Translations under genes and position numbers: made by a program
The notes under the pieces: generated by a model
The model's database searches: none
Seen by the model: the letters and a program-made list of their open reading frames with translations, nothing else
Told to the model about the DNA's origin: nothing
Source of the DNA: Planctomycetota bacterium
Lineage (GTDB): Bacteria > Planctomycetota > Planctomycetia > Pirellulales > Pirellulaceae
NCBI GenBank assembly: GCA_023430365.1
Contig: JAEZAS010000239.1
Span: 1 to 29,859 of the forward strand
Length of the DNA stretch: 29,859 nt
Reading direction: 5' to 3'
In this document: positions 22,516 to 29,859 of the stretch, in pieces
Position numbering within the stretch: position 1 is the first letter of the stretch
Layout of the letters: the number at the start of each line of letters is the position of its first letter

Positions 22516-24642
22516 CTAAACCGATTGCCAGTCGCTCCCCTTGCCGGCTGGCGGGGTCAGTTCGTAGCGGCGGATCTTGCGGTCGAGGGTCGAGCGTTCG
22601 ACGCCGAGAATCATCGCAGTGCGACTTTTGTTCCAACCGGTCGCGTTCAACGTGGCCAGGATGTGCCGGCGCTCGATCTCATCGAGCGAAAGCGGTTCGA
22701 AGCTCGACTTGGGCTGCGAGGGAATCACGATCTCGCCCGATTCGCTCGCCGTGGCGAGATTCGAGAGGTTCAAATCCTCGGGCTCGATGAAATCGGTCCG
22801 CGACAGAACGACGGCGCGTTCAATGACGTTCTTCAGCTCGCGCACGTTGCCCGGCCAGCGGTATTGCTTCATGCGGTGCAGCGCTTCCGGCGTGAAGCCC
22901 CGAATCTTGCGGCCAGTTTCCGAGTTGTACTTGTCGAGGAAGTAGCCGGCGAGCTCGACGACGTCTTCGGGGCGCTTGCGCAGCGGCGGGACGTAGACCT
23001 CCACCACTCGCAGACGGAAATAGAGGTCGCGGCGGAAGGTGCCTTCGGCGACCGCCTTTTCCAAGTCGCGGTTGGTGGCGGCGATCACACGCACGTCGAC
23101 CTTGATCGGCTGACTGCCGCCGACGCGTTCGAAGGGGTGCCCTTCCAGAACGCGGAGAAACTTGGCTTGAATCGAAGGGCTCATCTCGCCGATTTCGTCG
23201 AGCATGAGCGTGCCCTGGTGGGACGCCTCGAACTTGCCGATCTTGCGATCCGTGGCGCCGGTGAACGCCCCCTTTTCGTGACCGAAGAGCTCGCTTTCGA
23301 GCAGCGTTTCGGTCAGCGCAGCGCAGTTCAGGCAGACGAACGGGCCCTTCTTGCGTGGGCTGGCGTAGTGCATGGCCCGAGCGACGAGTTCTTTGCCGGC
23401 GCCGCTTTCGCCGCGGATCAGCACGGTGGCGCGACTCGGCGCGGCCCGCGCAATCTGCTCCTGAACTCCGGCGAGCACCATGCTGGAGCCGACCAGCTCG
23501 CTCTCGGCGCCAAGCTGCTTACGCAGTTGCTGGATTTCGTTCCGCGTTTGCGAGAGGTTCTCGGCTAGTTCCTGCTGCGCTTGCAGATTGCGGAGGGCGA
23601 GCGCGACGTTGTCGGCCACGGCAAGCGTGAATTCCAGATCGTCGGGATCGGGGACTCGGTCGCTGTTGGTCGAATAGGAGTGGATTAGTCCCACAACCCG
23701 GCGATCCTGGCGGATCGGGGCGCAGAGAACGCTCGTCGCGTGGATTTCTCCCTTGCTGTCCCGGCTGCCGAGTTGGCTGTCGTCGTCGACATTGCGGGCA
23801 AGCACCGCTTCGCCGTCGCGGAGGACGGTCGAGGCCAGGAACTTCGATAACCGATGGTACGACGGTTCCACGTCGGTTCGCGAGGCGACAATATGCAGAT
23901 CGCTCGGATCGGCGAGACCGGTGTGACCGCGAGGCAGGAGCAGCACGGCGCCGGCGTCGATGTGGGTGCTGTCGAACAGGCCGTTGAGGGCCAGATGGGC
24001 GACCGAACTGATGTCGGGCTGGCTGGCGAGTTCAAAGGCCAGGCGGCAGAGTTTCGTGGCGGCCTGCGAGAACCGCGGGACCGGCACTTCAGCCGCGTCC
24101 GTGGGGCGCAGGAAGCGGGTTTGCTGCCGGCGGTGGGTGATTTGCGTCGGCTCGGGGACGCCGGCCGAGAGGACATTCGAATCGCTGATATCGCACGAAT
24201 CGGCGGTCAGGGCGTTGACGACTGTCTCCTCGCCCAGGCGAGGCAGTTCGGGCTGCAGGCCGGGAGCGGATTCGTGCACTTCCCCCTCGTCCGAGGCCGA
24301 AGCTTCAGCCGCCGCAGCCGCGAGCGGATCGGGAAAGGCCTTGGACAGGTCCTGGACGTAGGCCAACTGGCAGTGAGCGATCCGAACGACGTCCCCCGGC
24401 GAGAGCGGAAAATCGCCTCGGACCTGCTTGCTGCCGATGAACGTGCCATTGCGGCTATCGAGGTCGCGGATGATCCACTGGCCGCGGGTCAAAAAGATTT
24501 CGGCGTGGTTGCGGCTGCAGCGTTCGTCCTTGATGACGATTTGGTTGGTGCCAGCCCGGCCGATGGTCACCGTCCGTCCGGGGACCAGGCGGAACACGTC
24601 CGTCCATTTTGCCCCTTCGCGGATAACTAAATATGCCAGCAT
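22516..24642 (-). CDS. FHA-GAF-AAA+-Fis sigma54-dependent transcription activator
   Basis: 708 residues. An intact FHA domain spans about 20-100, with GR at TVTIGRAG, CSRNHAEIF and RDLDSRNGTFI, so phosphothreonine binding is likely. A GAF domain spans about 195-365. The AAA+ domain has Walker A GESGAGKE (Lys417), the GAFTGA loop at 458-463 that contacts sigma54, Walker B LMLDEIG, and RWPGNVREL. A Fis-type helix-turn-helix closes the protein (NKSRTAMILGVERSTLDRKI). It should open sigma54 promoters in response to Ser/Thr kinase signalling, via FHA, and a small ligand or redox signal, via GAF. It has no receiver domain. I found no certain -24/-12 promoter in the window, so targets are unknown. 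It lies 45 bp upstream of the unknown repair-linked gene. Confidence 0.93.
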   Translation of the reverse strand: MLAYLVIREGAKWTDVFRLVPGRTVTIGRAGTNQIVIKDERCSRNHAEIFLTRGQWIIRDLDSRNGTFIGSKQVRGDFPLSPGDVVRIAHCQLAYVQDLSKAFPDPLAAAAAEASASDEGEVHESAPGLQPELPRLGEETVVNALTADSCDISDSNVLSAGVPEPTQITHRRQQTRFLRPTDAAEVPVPRFSQAATKLCRLAFELASQPDISSVAHLALNGLFDSTHIDAGAVLLLPRGHTGLADPSDLHIVASRTDVEPSYHRLSKFLASTVLRDGEAVLARNVDDDSQLGSRDSKGEIHATSVLCAPIRQDRRVVGLIHSYSTNSDRVPDPDDLEFTLAVADNVALALRNLQAQQELAENLSQTRNEIQQLRKQLGAESELVGSSMVLAGVQEQIARAAPSRATVLIRGESGAGKELVARAMHYASPRKKGPFVCLNCAALTETLLESELFGHEKGAFTGATDRKIGKFEASHQGTLMLDEIGEMSPSIQAKFLRVLEGHPFERVGGSQPIKVDVRVIAATNRDLEKAVAEGTFRRDLYFRLRVVEVYVPPLRKRPEDVVELAGYFLDKYNSETGRKIRGFTPEALHRMKQYRWPGNVRELKNVIERAVVLSRTDFIEPEDLNLSNLATASESGEIVIPSQPKSSFEPLSLDEIERRHILATLNATGWNKSRTAMILGVERSTLDRKIRRYELTPPAGKGSDWQSV

Positions 24643-24754
24643 GACTTCCGCGAGAAGATGACGAGCGAGAAGAGTGCCTCTACCTACACCCTAGTCTGAG
24701 GCGGGTAGGCATCGCAAGAGGCGAGCAGACCCCGCCGCGGTAGGCCCACAGCAG

Positions 24755-24775
24755 CCGGCAGATCACATCTGCCGG
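24755..24775 (+). repeat. CCGG-bounded perfect palindrome, copy with CAGAT stem
   Basis: Arms CCGGCAGAT (24755-24763) and ATCTGCCGG (24767-24775) are perfect, with loop CAC. The 16 nt on its right (24776-24791) match the flank of the 27847 copy at 14 of 16 positions, showing the two are copies of one element although their stems differ. Confidence 0.7.
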
Positions 24776-24880
24776 AAAACAGCGAGCGGACTCACCACTT
24801 CGTGCGGCGGCCCATCCTTGGATCCGTAGCCGCGGAGCGATTTGTCGACGTTCAGGCTGGGACGCTTCGCTTGCGACACT

Positions 24881-24928
24881 CGACGCGGAGCGTCGGCGAA
24901 GTGCGTTCCCACGCAGAGCGTGGGAACG
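24881..24928 (-). repeat. GTTCCCACGC-family palindromic repeat, opposite orientation
   Basis: A perfect 11-bp hairpin CGTTCCCACGC (24904-24914), loop AGA, GCGTGGGAACG (24918-24928) is preceded by a smaller hairpin CGACG (24881-24885)/CGTCG (24891-24895). The pair of hairpins matches 20508-20554 in reverse orientation. Confidence 0.75.
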
Positions 24929-25000
24929 AGGAAAGAGCGGGTCATGCGGGTCGAAACGAGCAGGTTTAAGAAAGCGGCTGGGCTGAACTTGCATCCACCC

Positions 25001-25029
25001 AAGACAACGCCCCCTCACTTCGATACAAT
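25001..25029 (+). promoter_or_regulatory. Candidate sigma70-type promoter of aconitase
   Basis: AAGACA (25001-25006, 4 of 6 to TTGACA) and TACAAT (25024-25029, 5 of 6 to TATAAT) are 17 nt apart. The box lies 84 nt before the chosen aconitase start. Spacing and position fit, but the match is from sequence alone. Confidence 0.35.
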
Positions 25030-25112
25030 TCATCGCGGCCGGCCGGTTTTCGGCCAATTCATTCGCTGCGGTCGTGTTTTGCCGCCCTCTTTTTAAGCAG
25101 AACCCCCACTGT

Positions 25113-27827
25113 ATGAGCCAGGTTACCACGTTCGATCCGTTTGGAGCTCGCGACACTTTCGAAAGCGGCGCCGGACCGCTCGGGATCTATCGCCTCGATC
25201 GGCTGGAAAAAGCCGGCCTGGGCAACATCTCGCGCCTGCCATTCTCGATTCGGGTGCTGCTGGAGTCGGTGCTGCGAAACTGCGACGGCTTTGCGGTGAC
25301 CGAGACCGACGTCAAGTCGCTCGCCACCTGGAACGCGGCCGAACCGGCGAAGGTGGAGATTCCGTTCAAGCCGGCCCGCGTGGTGCTGCAGGACTTCACC
25401 GGCGTGCCGTGCGTGGTCGATCTCGCGGCCATGCGAGCCGCGATGAAGCGGCTCGGCGGCGATCCCAAGAAGATCAATCCCCTGATTCCCGTCGACCTGG
25501 TGATCGACCACTCGGTGCAGGTCGACATGTTCGGCACCCTCTCGGCGCTCGAGCAGAACGTCGAGCTGGAGTTCCAGCGGAACGGCGAGCGTTACGAGTT
25601 CCTCCGTTGGGGGCAGAAGGCGTTCAAAAACTTCCGCGTGGTGCCGCCGAACGTCGGCATCGTGCACCAGGTGAACCTCGAGTATCTCGCTCAAGGCGTG
25701 TTCACGGGGGACGACGCAAAGGGCAAGGTCGCGTTCCCCGATTCGCTCGTTGGCACCGATAGCCACACGACGATGATCAACGGCCTGGGTGTCGTTGGTT
25801 GGGGCGTGGGTGGCATCGAAGCCGAAGCCGTGATGCTCGGCCAGCCGCTGTACATGCTGCTGCCGGAGGTGATCGGCTTCGAACTGACCGGCGAACTGCG
25901 GACTGGCGTGACGGCGACCGATCTGGTGCTGGCCGTGACGCAGATCCTGCGCAAGGTCGGCGTGGTCGACAAGTTCGTCGAATTCTACGGCCCGGGCGTA
26001 TCGAGCATGGCCCTCGCCGATCGCGCGACGATCGCCAATATGGCCCCCGAATACGGCGCCACGATGGGCTTTTTCCCGATCGACAACGAGTCGCTCGGCT
26101 ACCTCCGCCGCACCGGTCGAAGCCAGCAGCAGGTGGATTTGGTTGAGCGCTATTGCAAGGAACAAGGATTGTTCCGCCGCGACGATTCTCCGACGGCCGA
26201 GTACACCAAAACAGTGCAGCTCAATCTGTCGACCGTCGAACCCTCGCTCGCCGGTCCCAAGCGCCCGCAGGACCGCGTGTCGCTGGCCGACATGAAGAAG
26301 TCGTGGGAAGCTTCGCTCAAGGCGCCGGTCGCCGAGCGTGGTTTTGGTCTGGACGATGCCTCGCTCGCCAAGACCGCTGTCGTCAAGGACAACGGCAAGT
26401 CAGCCGAAATCGGCCACGGCGCGGTGGTGATCGCCGCTATTACGAGCTGCACCAACACGAGCAACCCGTCGGTGATGCTCGCCGCCGGCCTGCTCGCCAA
26501 GAAGGCCGTGGAAAAGGGCCTGACGGTGAAGCCGTACGTCAAGACGAGCCTCGCCCCTGGATCGCGCGTCGTAAGCGACTATCTCGACCAGGCTGGCTTG
26601 ACCAAGCCGCTCGAGGCGCTCGGCTTCCACACGGTCGGCTACGGCTGCACGACCTGCATCGGCAACAGCGGTCCGCTCCCGGAACCGGTGGCGGCTGCGG
26701 TGACCGAGGGGTCGCTCGTGGCGGCCGCGGTGATCAGCGGCAATCGCAATTTCGAAGGTCGCGTAAATCCGCTCGTGAAGGCCAACTACCTGGCCAGCCC
26801 GCCGCTCGTGGTCGCCTACGCCCTCGCTGGCACCACGGACATCGACCTGAACAACGAGCCGATCGGCCAGGGCAAAGACGGTCCGGTCTATCTCCGCGAT
26901 ATCTGGCCGACGAACGACGAAATCCGCGAAGCGGTGAAGGCCAACGTCCGGCCGGAGATGTTCGCCAGCCGGTACTCTCGCGCCTTCGACGGCAACGAGA
27001 AGTGGAACGCGATCGACGTTCCCGAGAGCGACCTGTACCAGTGGAACGAGGCGAGCACCTACATCCAGGAGCCGCCGTTCCTGACCGATCTGAAGTCGGA
27101 ACTCTCGCCGATCCAGCCGATCGCCGGGGCCCGCGTGCTGGCCATGCTCGGCGACTCGGTCACGACCGACCACATCTCGCCGGCTGGCAACATTGCCAAG
27201 AATAGCCCGGCCGGCAAGTTCCTGATGGACCACGGCGTACAGCCGATCGACTTCAACAGCTACGGCAGCCGCCGCGGCAACGACCGGGTGATGGTCCGCG
27301 GCACGTTCGCCAACATCCGCATTCGCAACTTCCTCGCCCCGGGCACCGAAGGCGGCGTCACCCGCTATCTGCCGGGCAGCGAGGTCATGCCAATCTACGA
27401 CGCCGCGATGAAGTATCGCGAACAAGGCGTGCCGACGATCATCCTCGCCGGCGCCGAATACGGCACTGGCAGCAGCCGCGACTGGGCCGCCAAGGGCACC
27501 TACCTGCTGGGCGTCCGGGCGGTGATTGCCACGAGCTACGAGCGCATCCACCGCAGCAACCTGGTGAACATGGGCGTGCTCCCGCTGCAGTTCGTCGCCG
27601 GCGAAACCTGGAAGACGCTCGGCCTGACCGGCGAAGAGACCTTCACGATCGAAGGACTCAACGACGATCTGAAGCCGCGCAGCCAAGTGCAGGTCAAAGC
27701 GAAGTCGGCCGACGGCAGCGAGAAGACCTTCACGGCCAACGTCCGCATCGACACGCCGGTGGAACTGGAGTACTACCGCAACGGCGGCATTCTGCAGACG
27801 GTCGTCCGGATGCTGGCGAAGGGTTAA
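25113..27827 (+). CDS. acnA: Aconitate hydratase A (AcnA)
   Basis: 904 residues from the ATG at 25113 (MSQVTTFDPFGARDTF), the usual AcnA length and opening. An in-frame ATG at 25074 would add 13 residues with no homology-like features. Aconitase interconverts citrate and isocitrate in the TCA and glyoxylate cycles using a [4Fe-4S] cluster. The three cluster cysteines are Cys446 (ITSCTNTSNPSVM), Cys512 and Cys515 (GCTTCIGNSGPL). Their 66- and 3-residue gaps equal those of E. coli AcnA Cys435/501/504. Other family motifs are VGTDSHTTMINGLGVVGWGV, GDSVTTDHISPAG, SYGSRRGND and AGAEYGTGSSRDWAAKGT. It is a cytoplasmic, single-gene unit followed by two hairpins before the next gene. Family assignment is secure. 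Confidence 0.97.
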   Translation: MSQVTTFDPFGARDTFESGAGPLGIYRLDRLEKAGLGNISRLPFSIRVLLESVLRNCDGFAVTETDVKSLATWNAAEPAKVEIPFKPARVVLQDFTGVPCVVDLAAMRAAMKRLGGDPKKINPLIPVDLVIDHSVQVDMFGTLSALEQNVELEFQRNGERYEFLRWGQKAFKNFRVVPPNVGIVHQVNLEYLAQGVFTGDDAKGKVAFPDSLVGTDSHTTMINGLGVVGWGVGGIEAEAVMLGQPLYMLLPEVIGFELTGELRTGVTATDLVLAVTQILRKVGVVDKFVEFYGPGVSSMALADRATIANMAPEYGATMGFFPIDNESLGYLRRTGRSQQQVDLVERYCKEQGLFRRDDSPTAEYTKTVQLNLSTVEPSLAGPKRPQDRVSLADMKKSWEASLKAPVAERGFGLDDASLAKTAVVKDNGKSAEIGHGAVVIAAITSCTNTSNPSVMLAAGLLAKKAVEKGLTVKPYVKTSLAPGSRVVSDYLDQAGLTKPLEALGFHTVGYGCTTCIGNSGPLPEPVAAAVTEGSLVAAAVISGNRNFEGRVNPLVKANYLASPPLVVAYALAGTTDIDLNNEPIGQGKDGPVYLRDIWPTNDEIREAVKANVRPEMFASRYSRAFDGNEKWNAIDVPESDLYQWNEASTYIQEPPFLTDLKSELSPIQPIAGARVLAMLGDSVTTDHISPAGNIAKNSPAGKFLMDHGVQPIDFNSYGSRRGNDRVMVRGTFANIRIRNFLAPGTEGGVTRYLPGSEVMPIYDAAMKYREQGVPTIILAGAEYGTGSSRDWAAKGTYLLGVRAVIATSYERIHRSNLVNMGVLPLQFVAGETWKTLGLTGEETFTIEGLNDDLKPRSQVQVKAKSADGSEKTFTANVRIDTPVELEYYRNGGILQTVVRMLAKG

Positions 27828-27846
27828 TCCTGACTCCGAATCCTAG

Positions 27847-27867
27847 CCGGCGGCTAACAGCCGCCGG
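27847..27867 (+). repeat. CCGG-bounded perfect palindrome, copy with CGGCT stem
   Basis: Arms CCGGCGGCT (27847-27855) and AGCCGCCGG (27859-27867) with loop AAC. It begins 20 nt after the aconitase stop, so it may also serve as that gene's terminator. Its right flank matches that of the 24755 copy. Confidence 0.7.
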
Positions 27868-27959
27868 AGAAGAGCGAGCGGACGTGCCATCGCTGAGGCG
27901 GCATGCGCAATTCGACGAGGGCTCGATCCAACCGCGTAGCATTCACTTCTCGTAGTTCT

Positions 27960-27980
27960 CCGGAAGCTGTTAGCTTCCGG
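27960..27980 (-). repeat. CCGG-bounded perfect palindrome, inverted copy with AAGCT stem
   Basis: Arms CCGGAAGCT (27960-27968) and AGCTTCCGG (27972-27980) with loop GTT, the complement of AAC, so this copy is reversed relative to 27847. Against that copy, both arms changed at matching positions, keeping the hairpin. It lies 34 nt before the chosen lhgO start. The DNA between the two copies (27868-27959) shows no gene. Confidence 0.7.
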
Positions 27981-28014
27981 CTATGGTTCGTACGCGTTGC
28001 TGATGGAAGTACGC

Positions 28015-29211
28015 ATGCCGTCGTACGACGTAGCGATCTGCGGGGGTGGGATTGTCGGGCTGGCGACCGCCTGGCGGCTGCTCGAGCGTTATCCGGGCTC
28101 GCGCGTCGTTGTGCTCGAAAAAGAATCGCAAGTCGGCACGCACCAGACGGGTCACAACTCGGGCGTGCTGCACTCGGGCATCTACTACAAGCCCGGCTCG
28201 CTCAAGGCGGCCAATTGCCGCGAGGGCAAGCTCGCGATGGAAGCCTTCTGCCGCGAGCAGGGAGTGCCGTTCGAGCTCTGCGGCAAGGTCATCGTCGCCG
28301 TCGATGAAGCAGAGAAGCCGCTGCTGGCGAGAATCTACGAACGCGGACAACAGAACGGCATCCGCTGCGAGCTGATCGGCCCCGAGCGGCTGAAGGAACT
28401 CGAACCGCATGCGGCCGGCGTGCAGGCGATCCATGTCCCCGAGGCGGGCATCGTCAACTATCGGCAGGTCGCGGAGCGCCTTGCGGAACTGGTGCGCGAG
28501 CGCGGCAGCGACGTCCGGTGCGGGGCCAAGGTGATCGGCCTGAAAGAAGCCGGCGGCGAGGTCACGGTCGAGACAACGGCGGGAGAGTTTGCGGCCCGGT
28601 ACTTCGTCAACTGTGCGGGCCTGCAGAGCGATCGCACGGCGAAGCTCACCGGGCAGAATGTCGAAACCCAAATCGTGCCGTTTCGCGGCGAGTACTATGA
28701 GCTGGTCCCATCGGCCGAGTATCTCTGCAAGAATTTGATCTATCCGGTGCCCGATCCGAGCTTTCCCTTTCTGGGGGTTCATTTCACGCGGATGATCCAG
28801 GGGGGCGTCGAATGTGGCCCAAACGCCGTGCTGGCCTTCGCTCGCGAAGGGTATCGCAAGACCGACGTGAACCTGACCGAGCTGGCCGAAACACTCACGT
28901 TTGGCGGTTTTCGCCGGATTGCCTGGAAGTACTGGCGAACGGGAGCGGGGGAAATCTGGCGTTCGCTCAGCAAAGCGGCATTTGTGAAAGCGCTCTCCCG
29001 GCTCGTGCCCGAAATTCGCAGCGAACACCTGAAGCCAGCCCGCGCGGGGGTACGAGCACAAGCGATCGCGCCGGATGGGACGATGGTTGACGACTTTGTT
29101 GTGCAGGCCGAAGGGCGTTTTGTGAACGTTCTCAACGCGCCTTCGCCCGCCGCGACTTCGGCGCTCAATATCGGCAAGCTGATCGTCGAGAAGCTGTCGT
29201 ACCAGCTCTGA
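28015..29211 (+). CDS. lhgO: L-2-hydroxyglutarate oxidase / dehydrogenase (LhgO family)
   Basis: 398 residues from the ATG at 28015 (MPSYDVAICGGGIVGLATAW). GGAAG lies 5 nt upstream of it; an ATG at 28003 and a TTG at 27997 are weaker choices. It is an FAD-dependent DAO-family enzyme with a Rossmann GGGIVGLA motif (about 10-17), VVVLEKE, and the LhgO signatures HNSGVLHSGIYYKPGSLKA and FPFLGVHFTRMIQG. NAVLAFAREGY and PSPAATSALNIGKLIVE near the C-terminus also fit. LhgO oxidises L-2-hydroxyglutarate to 2-oxoglutarate, passing electrons to the membrane quinone pool. It stands between aconitase and a GlcD-type oxidase, both tied to organic-acid metabolism. A glycerol-3-phosphate or other DAO-family role is less likely given the signatures. 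Confidence 0.9.
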   Translation: MPSYDVAICGGGIVGLATAWRLLERYPGSRVVVLEKESQVGTHQTGHNSGVLHSGIYYKPGSLKAANCREGKLAMEAFCREQGVPFELCGKVIVAVDEAEKPLLARIYERGQQNGIRCELIGPERLKELEPHAAGVQAIHVPEAGIVNYRQVAERLAELVRERGSDVRCGAKVIGLKEAGGEVTVETTAGEFAARYFVNCAGLQSDRTAKLTGQNVETQIVPFRGEYYELVPSAEYLCKNLIYPVPDPSFPFLGVHFTRMIQGGVECGPNAVLAFAREGYRKTDVNLTELAETLTFGGFRRIAWKYWRTGAGEIWRSLSKAAFVKALSRLVPEIRSEHLKPARAGVRAQAIAPDGTMVDDFVVQAEGRFVNVLNAPSPAATSALNIGKLIVEKLSYQL

Positions 29212-29251
29212 CGGCTGTGTTACAATCGGTCTCGCAACTTCGATTGCAATG

Positions 29252-29276
29252 AGCCGGAGGCGAACCGCCTCCGGCT
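29252..29276 (+). terminator. Strong hairpin after lhgO, CCGG-type palindrome and candidate terminator
   Basis: AGCCGGAGGCG (29252-29262), loop AAC, CGCCTCCGGCT (29266-29276) form a perfect 11-bp stem, followed by GCTTTCTGTTT. It lies 41 nt after the lhgO stop and 42 nt before the next ATG. The AAC loop and CCGG ends match the CCGG palindrome group, so it may be both a repeat copy and a terminator. Confidence 0.55.
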
Positions 29277-29318
29277 GCTTTCTGTTTGCCTGGCAAACCC
29301 AAGCGTAATCAACCATTC

Positions 29319-29859
29319 ATGGCAACTGCAGTCCTTTCCGATACCGTCAAGCGATTGCGCGCCGCCGTGGGGGTCGAGAACGTCCTGTCGGCCAGTTCGG
29401 AATTGCTCGTTTACGAGTGCGACGGCTTCGTCATCGAGAAGAACAGCCCGGACGTGGTCGTGTTTCCGCGAACGACGCAGGACGTGGCCCGCATCGTTCA
29501 GATTTGCAACGAAACGGGCGTGCCGTTTTTGCCGCGGGGAGCGGGAACGAGCCTGGCGGGGGGATGCTTGCCGGTCGGCGGCGGCGTGATGATCGTGCTG
29601 ACGCGGATGCGGGAGATCTTGGAGATCAACCTGCGCGACCGCTATGCGGTCGTCCAGCCGGGAGTCGTCAACGTCTGGTTGACCAACGCGCTCAAAGGAA
29701 CCGGCTATCACTACGCTCCCGACCCGTCGAGCCAAGGAGCTTGCACGATCGGCGGCAACGTGGCGACCAATTCGGGCGGGCCGCACACGTTGAAGTACGG
29801 CGTGACGGTGAATCACGTGCTCGGCGTCGAAGCGGTGCTCGCCGACGGACGCGTCGTTC
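29319..29859 (+). CDS. glcD: FAD-linked oxidase, glycolate oxidase subunit GlcD family (3' end cut by window edge)
   Basis: From the ATG at 29319 the frame stays open to the right edge, giving 180 codons of a protein usually near 460-500 residues. The visible part is the PCMH-type FAD-binding domain: VVVFPRTTQDVARIVQIC, VPFLPRGAGTSLAGGC, YHYAPDPSSQGACTI and GGNVATNSGGPHTLKYG, all typical of GlcD and its relatives D-lactate and D-2-hydroxyglutarate dehydrogenase. Such enzymes oxidise D-2-hydroxy acids, passing electrons to GlcE/GlcF partners or quinones. The substrate cannot be fixed without the C-terminal half and the downstream genes. The neighbouring lhgO makes glycolate, D-lactate and D-2-hydroxyglutarate all plausible. 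The gene starts 107 bp after lhgO, beyond a terminator-like hairpin. Confidence 0.88.
   Translation, partial: MATAVLSDTVKRLRAAVGVENVLSASSELLVYECDGFVIEKNSPDVVVFPRTTQDVARIVQICNETGVPFLPRGAGTSLAGGCLPVGGGVMIVLTRMREILEINLRDRYAVVQPGVVNVWLTNALKGTGYHYAPDPSSQGACTIGGNVATNSGGPHTLKYGVTVNHVLGVEAVLADGRVV

Larger units (their letters stand above)
24643..25112. other. Repeat-bearing divergent intergenic region
   Basis: This 470-bp gap separates the sigma54 activator (-) and aconitase (+). It contains a CCGG-bounded palindrome (24755-24775), a GTTCCCACGC repeat (24881-24928) and a candidate aconitase promoter (25001-25029). The open frames crossing it (24680-25156 and 24842-25096) translate repeat DNA and are not called as genes. 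Confidence 0.6.

Noticed and set aside
24680..25156. 158-codon open frame on - strand
   Set aside because: It translates the palindromic repeats and the antisense of the aconitase start.
26400..27686. 428-codon open frame on - strand
   Set aside because: Antisense to aconitase, with a His/Arg/Val-rich translation and no domain.
24755..27980. CRISPR-like array
   Set aside because: The palindromes are isolated copies hundreds to thousands of bases apart, in both orientations, without regular spacers or cas genes.
29198..29226. Promoter for the GlcD-type gene using TACAAT at 29221-29226
   Set aside because: The -10-like box is good, but no -35-like hexamer lies 16-18 nt upstream and a terminator-like hairpin follows it.

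Overview
The window reads as a chromosomal segment of a Planctomycetota bacterium, probably of Pirellulales type. It is GC-rich. It carries very long coiled-coil/FHA proteins, a secreted TPR-CHAT protein, HEAT/LRR/PDZ secreted proteins, many multidomain regulators, loosely spaced genes with few tight operons, and many short palindromic repeats between genes. This placement rests on gene content and style; no rRNA or other taxonomic marker is present. I saw no tRNA, rRNA, CRISPR array, transposase, integrase or phage gene.

Layout. 1-3050 (-) is a secreted TPR/CHAT-peptidase protein cut by the left edge. 3429-5243 (+) is a short amino-sugar/sugar-phosphate operon: a NagB-like glucosamine-6-phosphate deaminase and a TIM-barrel sugar-phosphate isomerase/epimerase. 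5285-9409 (-) is a 1374-residue FHA-like/coiled-coil membrane-anchored protein. After a 580-bp gene-free but hairpin-rich gap come a DksA-type RNA polymerase-binding protein (9993-10523) and an HtrA-like secreted protease with one PDZ domain (10739-11914). Converging on the protease is a HEAT-linker-LRR-PDZ exported protein (11951-13375, -). Then come a secreted transglutaminase-fold protein (13724-14878, +), an unrecognised membrane protein (14906-16105, -), a PAS-PAS-PAS hybrid histidine kinase (16202-18514, -) and a short MscS-like channel protein (18718-19281, +).

19436-22470 (-) holds a DNA-repair group: a stand-alone ATP-dependent DNA ligase, a stand-alone LigD-type polymerase (primase/polymerase fold) and a conserved-looking protein of unknown function. 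In many bacteria the ligase and polymerase are fused in LigD; here they are split, and no Ku gene is visible. Upstream is an FHA-GAF-AAA+-Fis sigma54 activator (22516-24642, -). The right end is central and organic-acid metabolism: aconitase A (25113-27827), an L-2-hydroxyglutarate oxidase (28015-29211) and the start of a GlcD-type FAD-linked oxidase (29319 to the right edge).

The most unusual layer is not coding. Intergenic spaces carry at least four kinds of palindromic element: (a) CCGG-bounded hairpins whose stems differ between copies while staying self-complementary; (b) GTTCCCACGC-type hairpins; (c) a 134-bp element with perfect 28-bp inverted ends between two convergent genes; (d) a 26-bp-arm inverted repeat just upstream of the polymerase gene.
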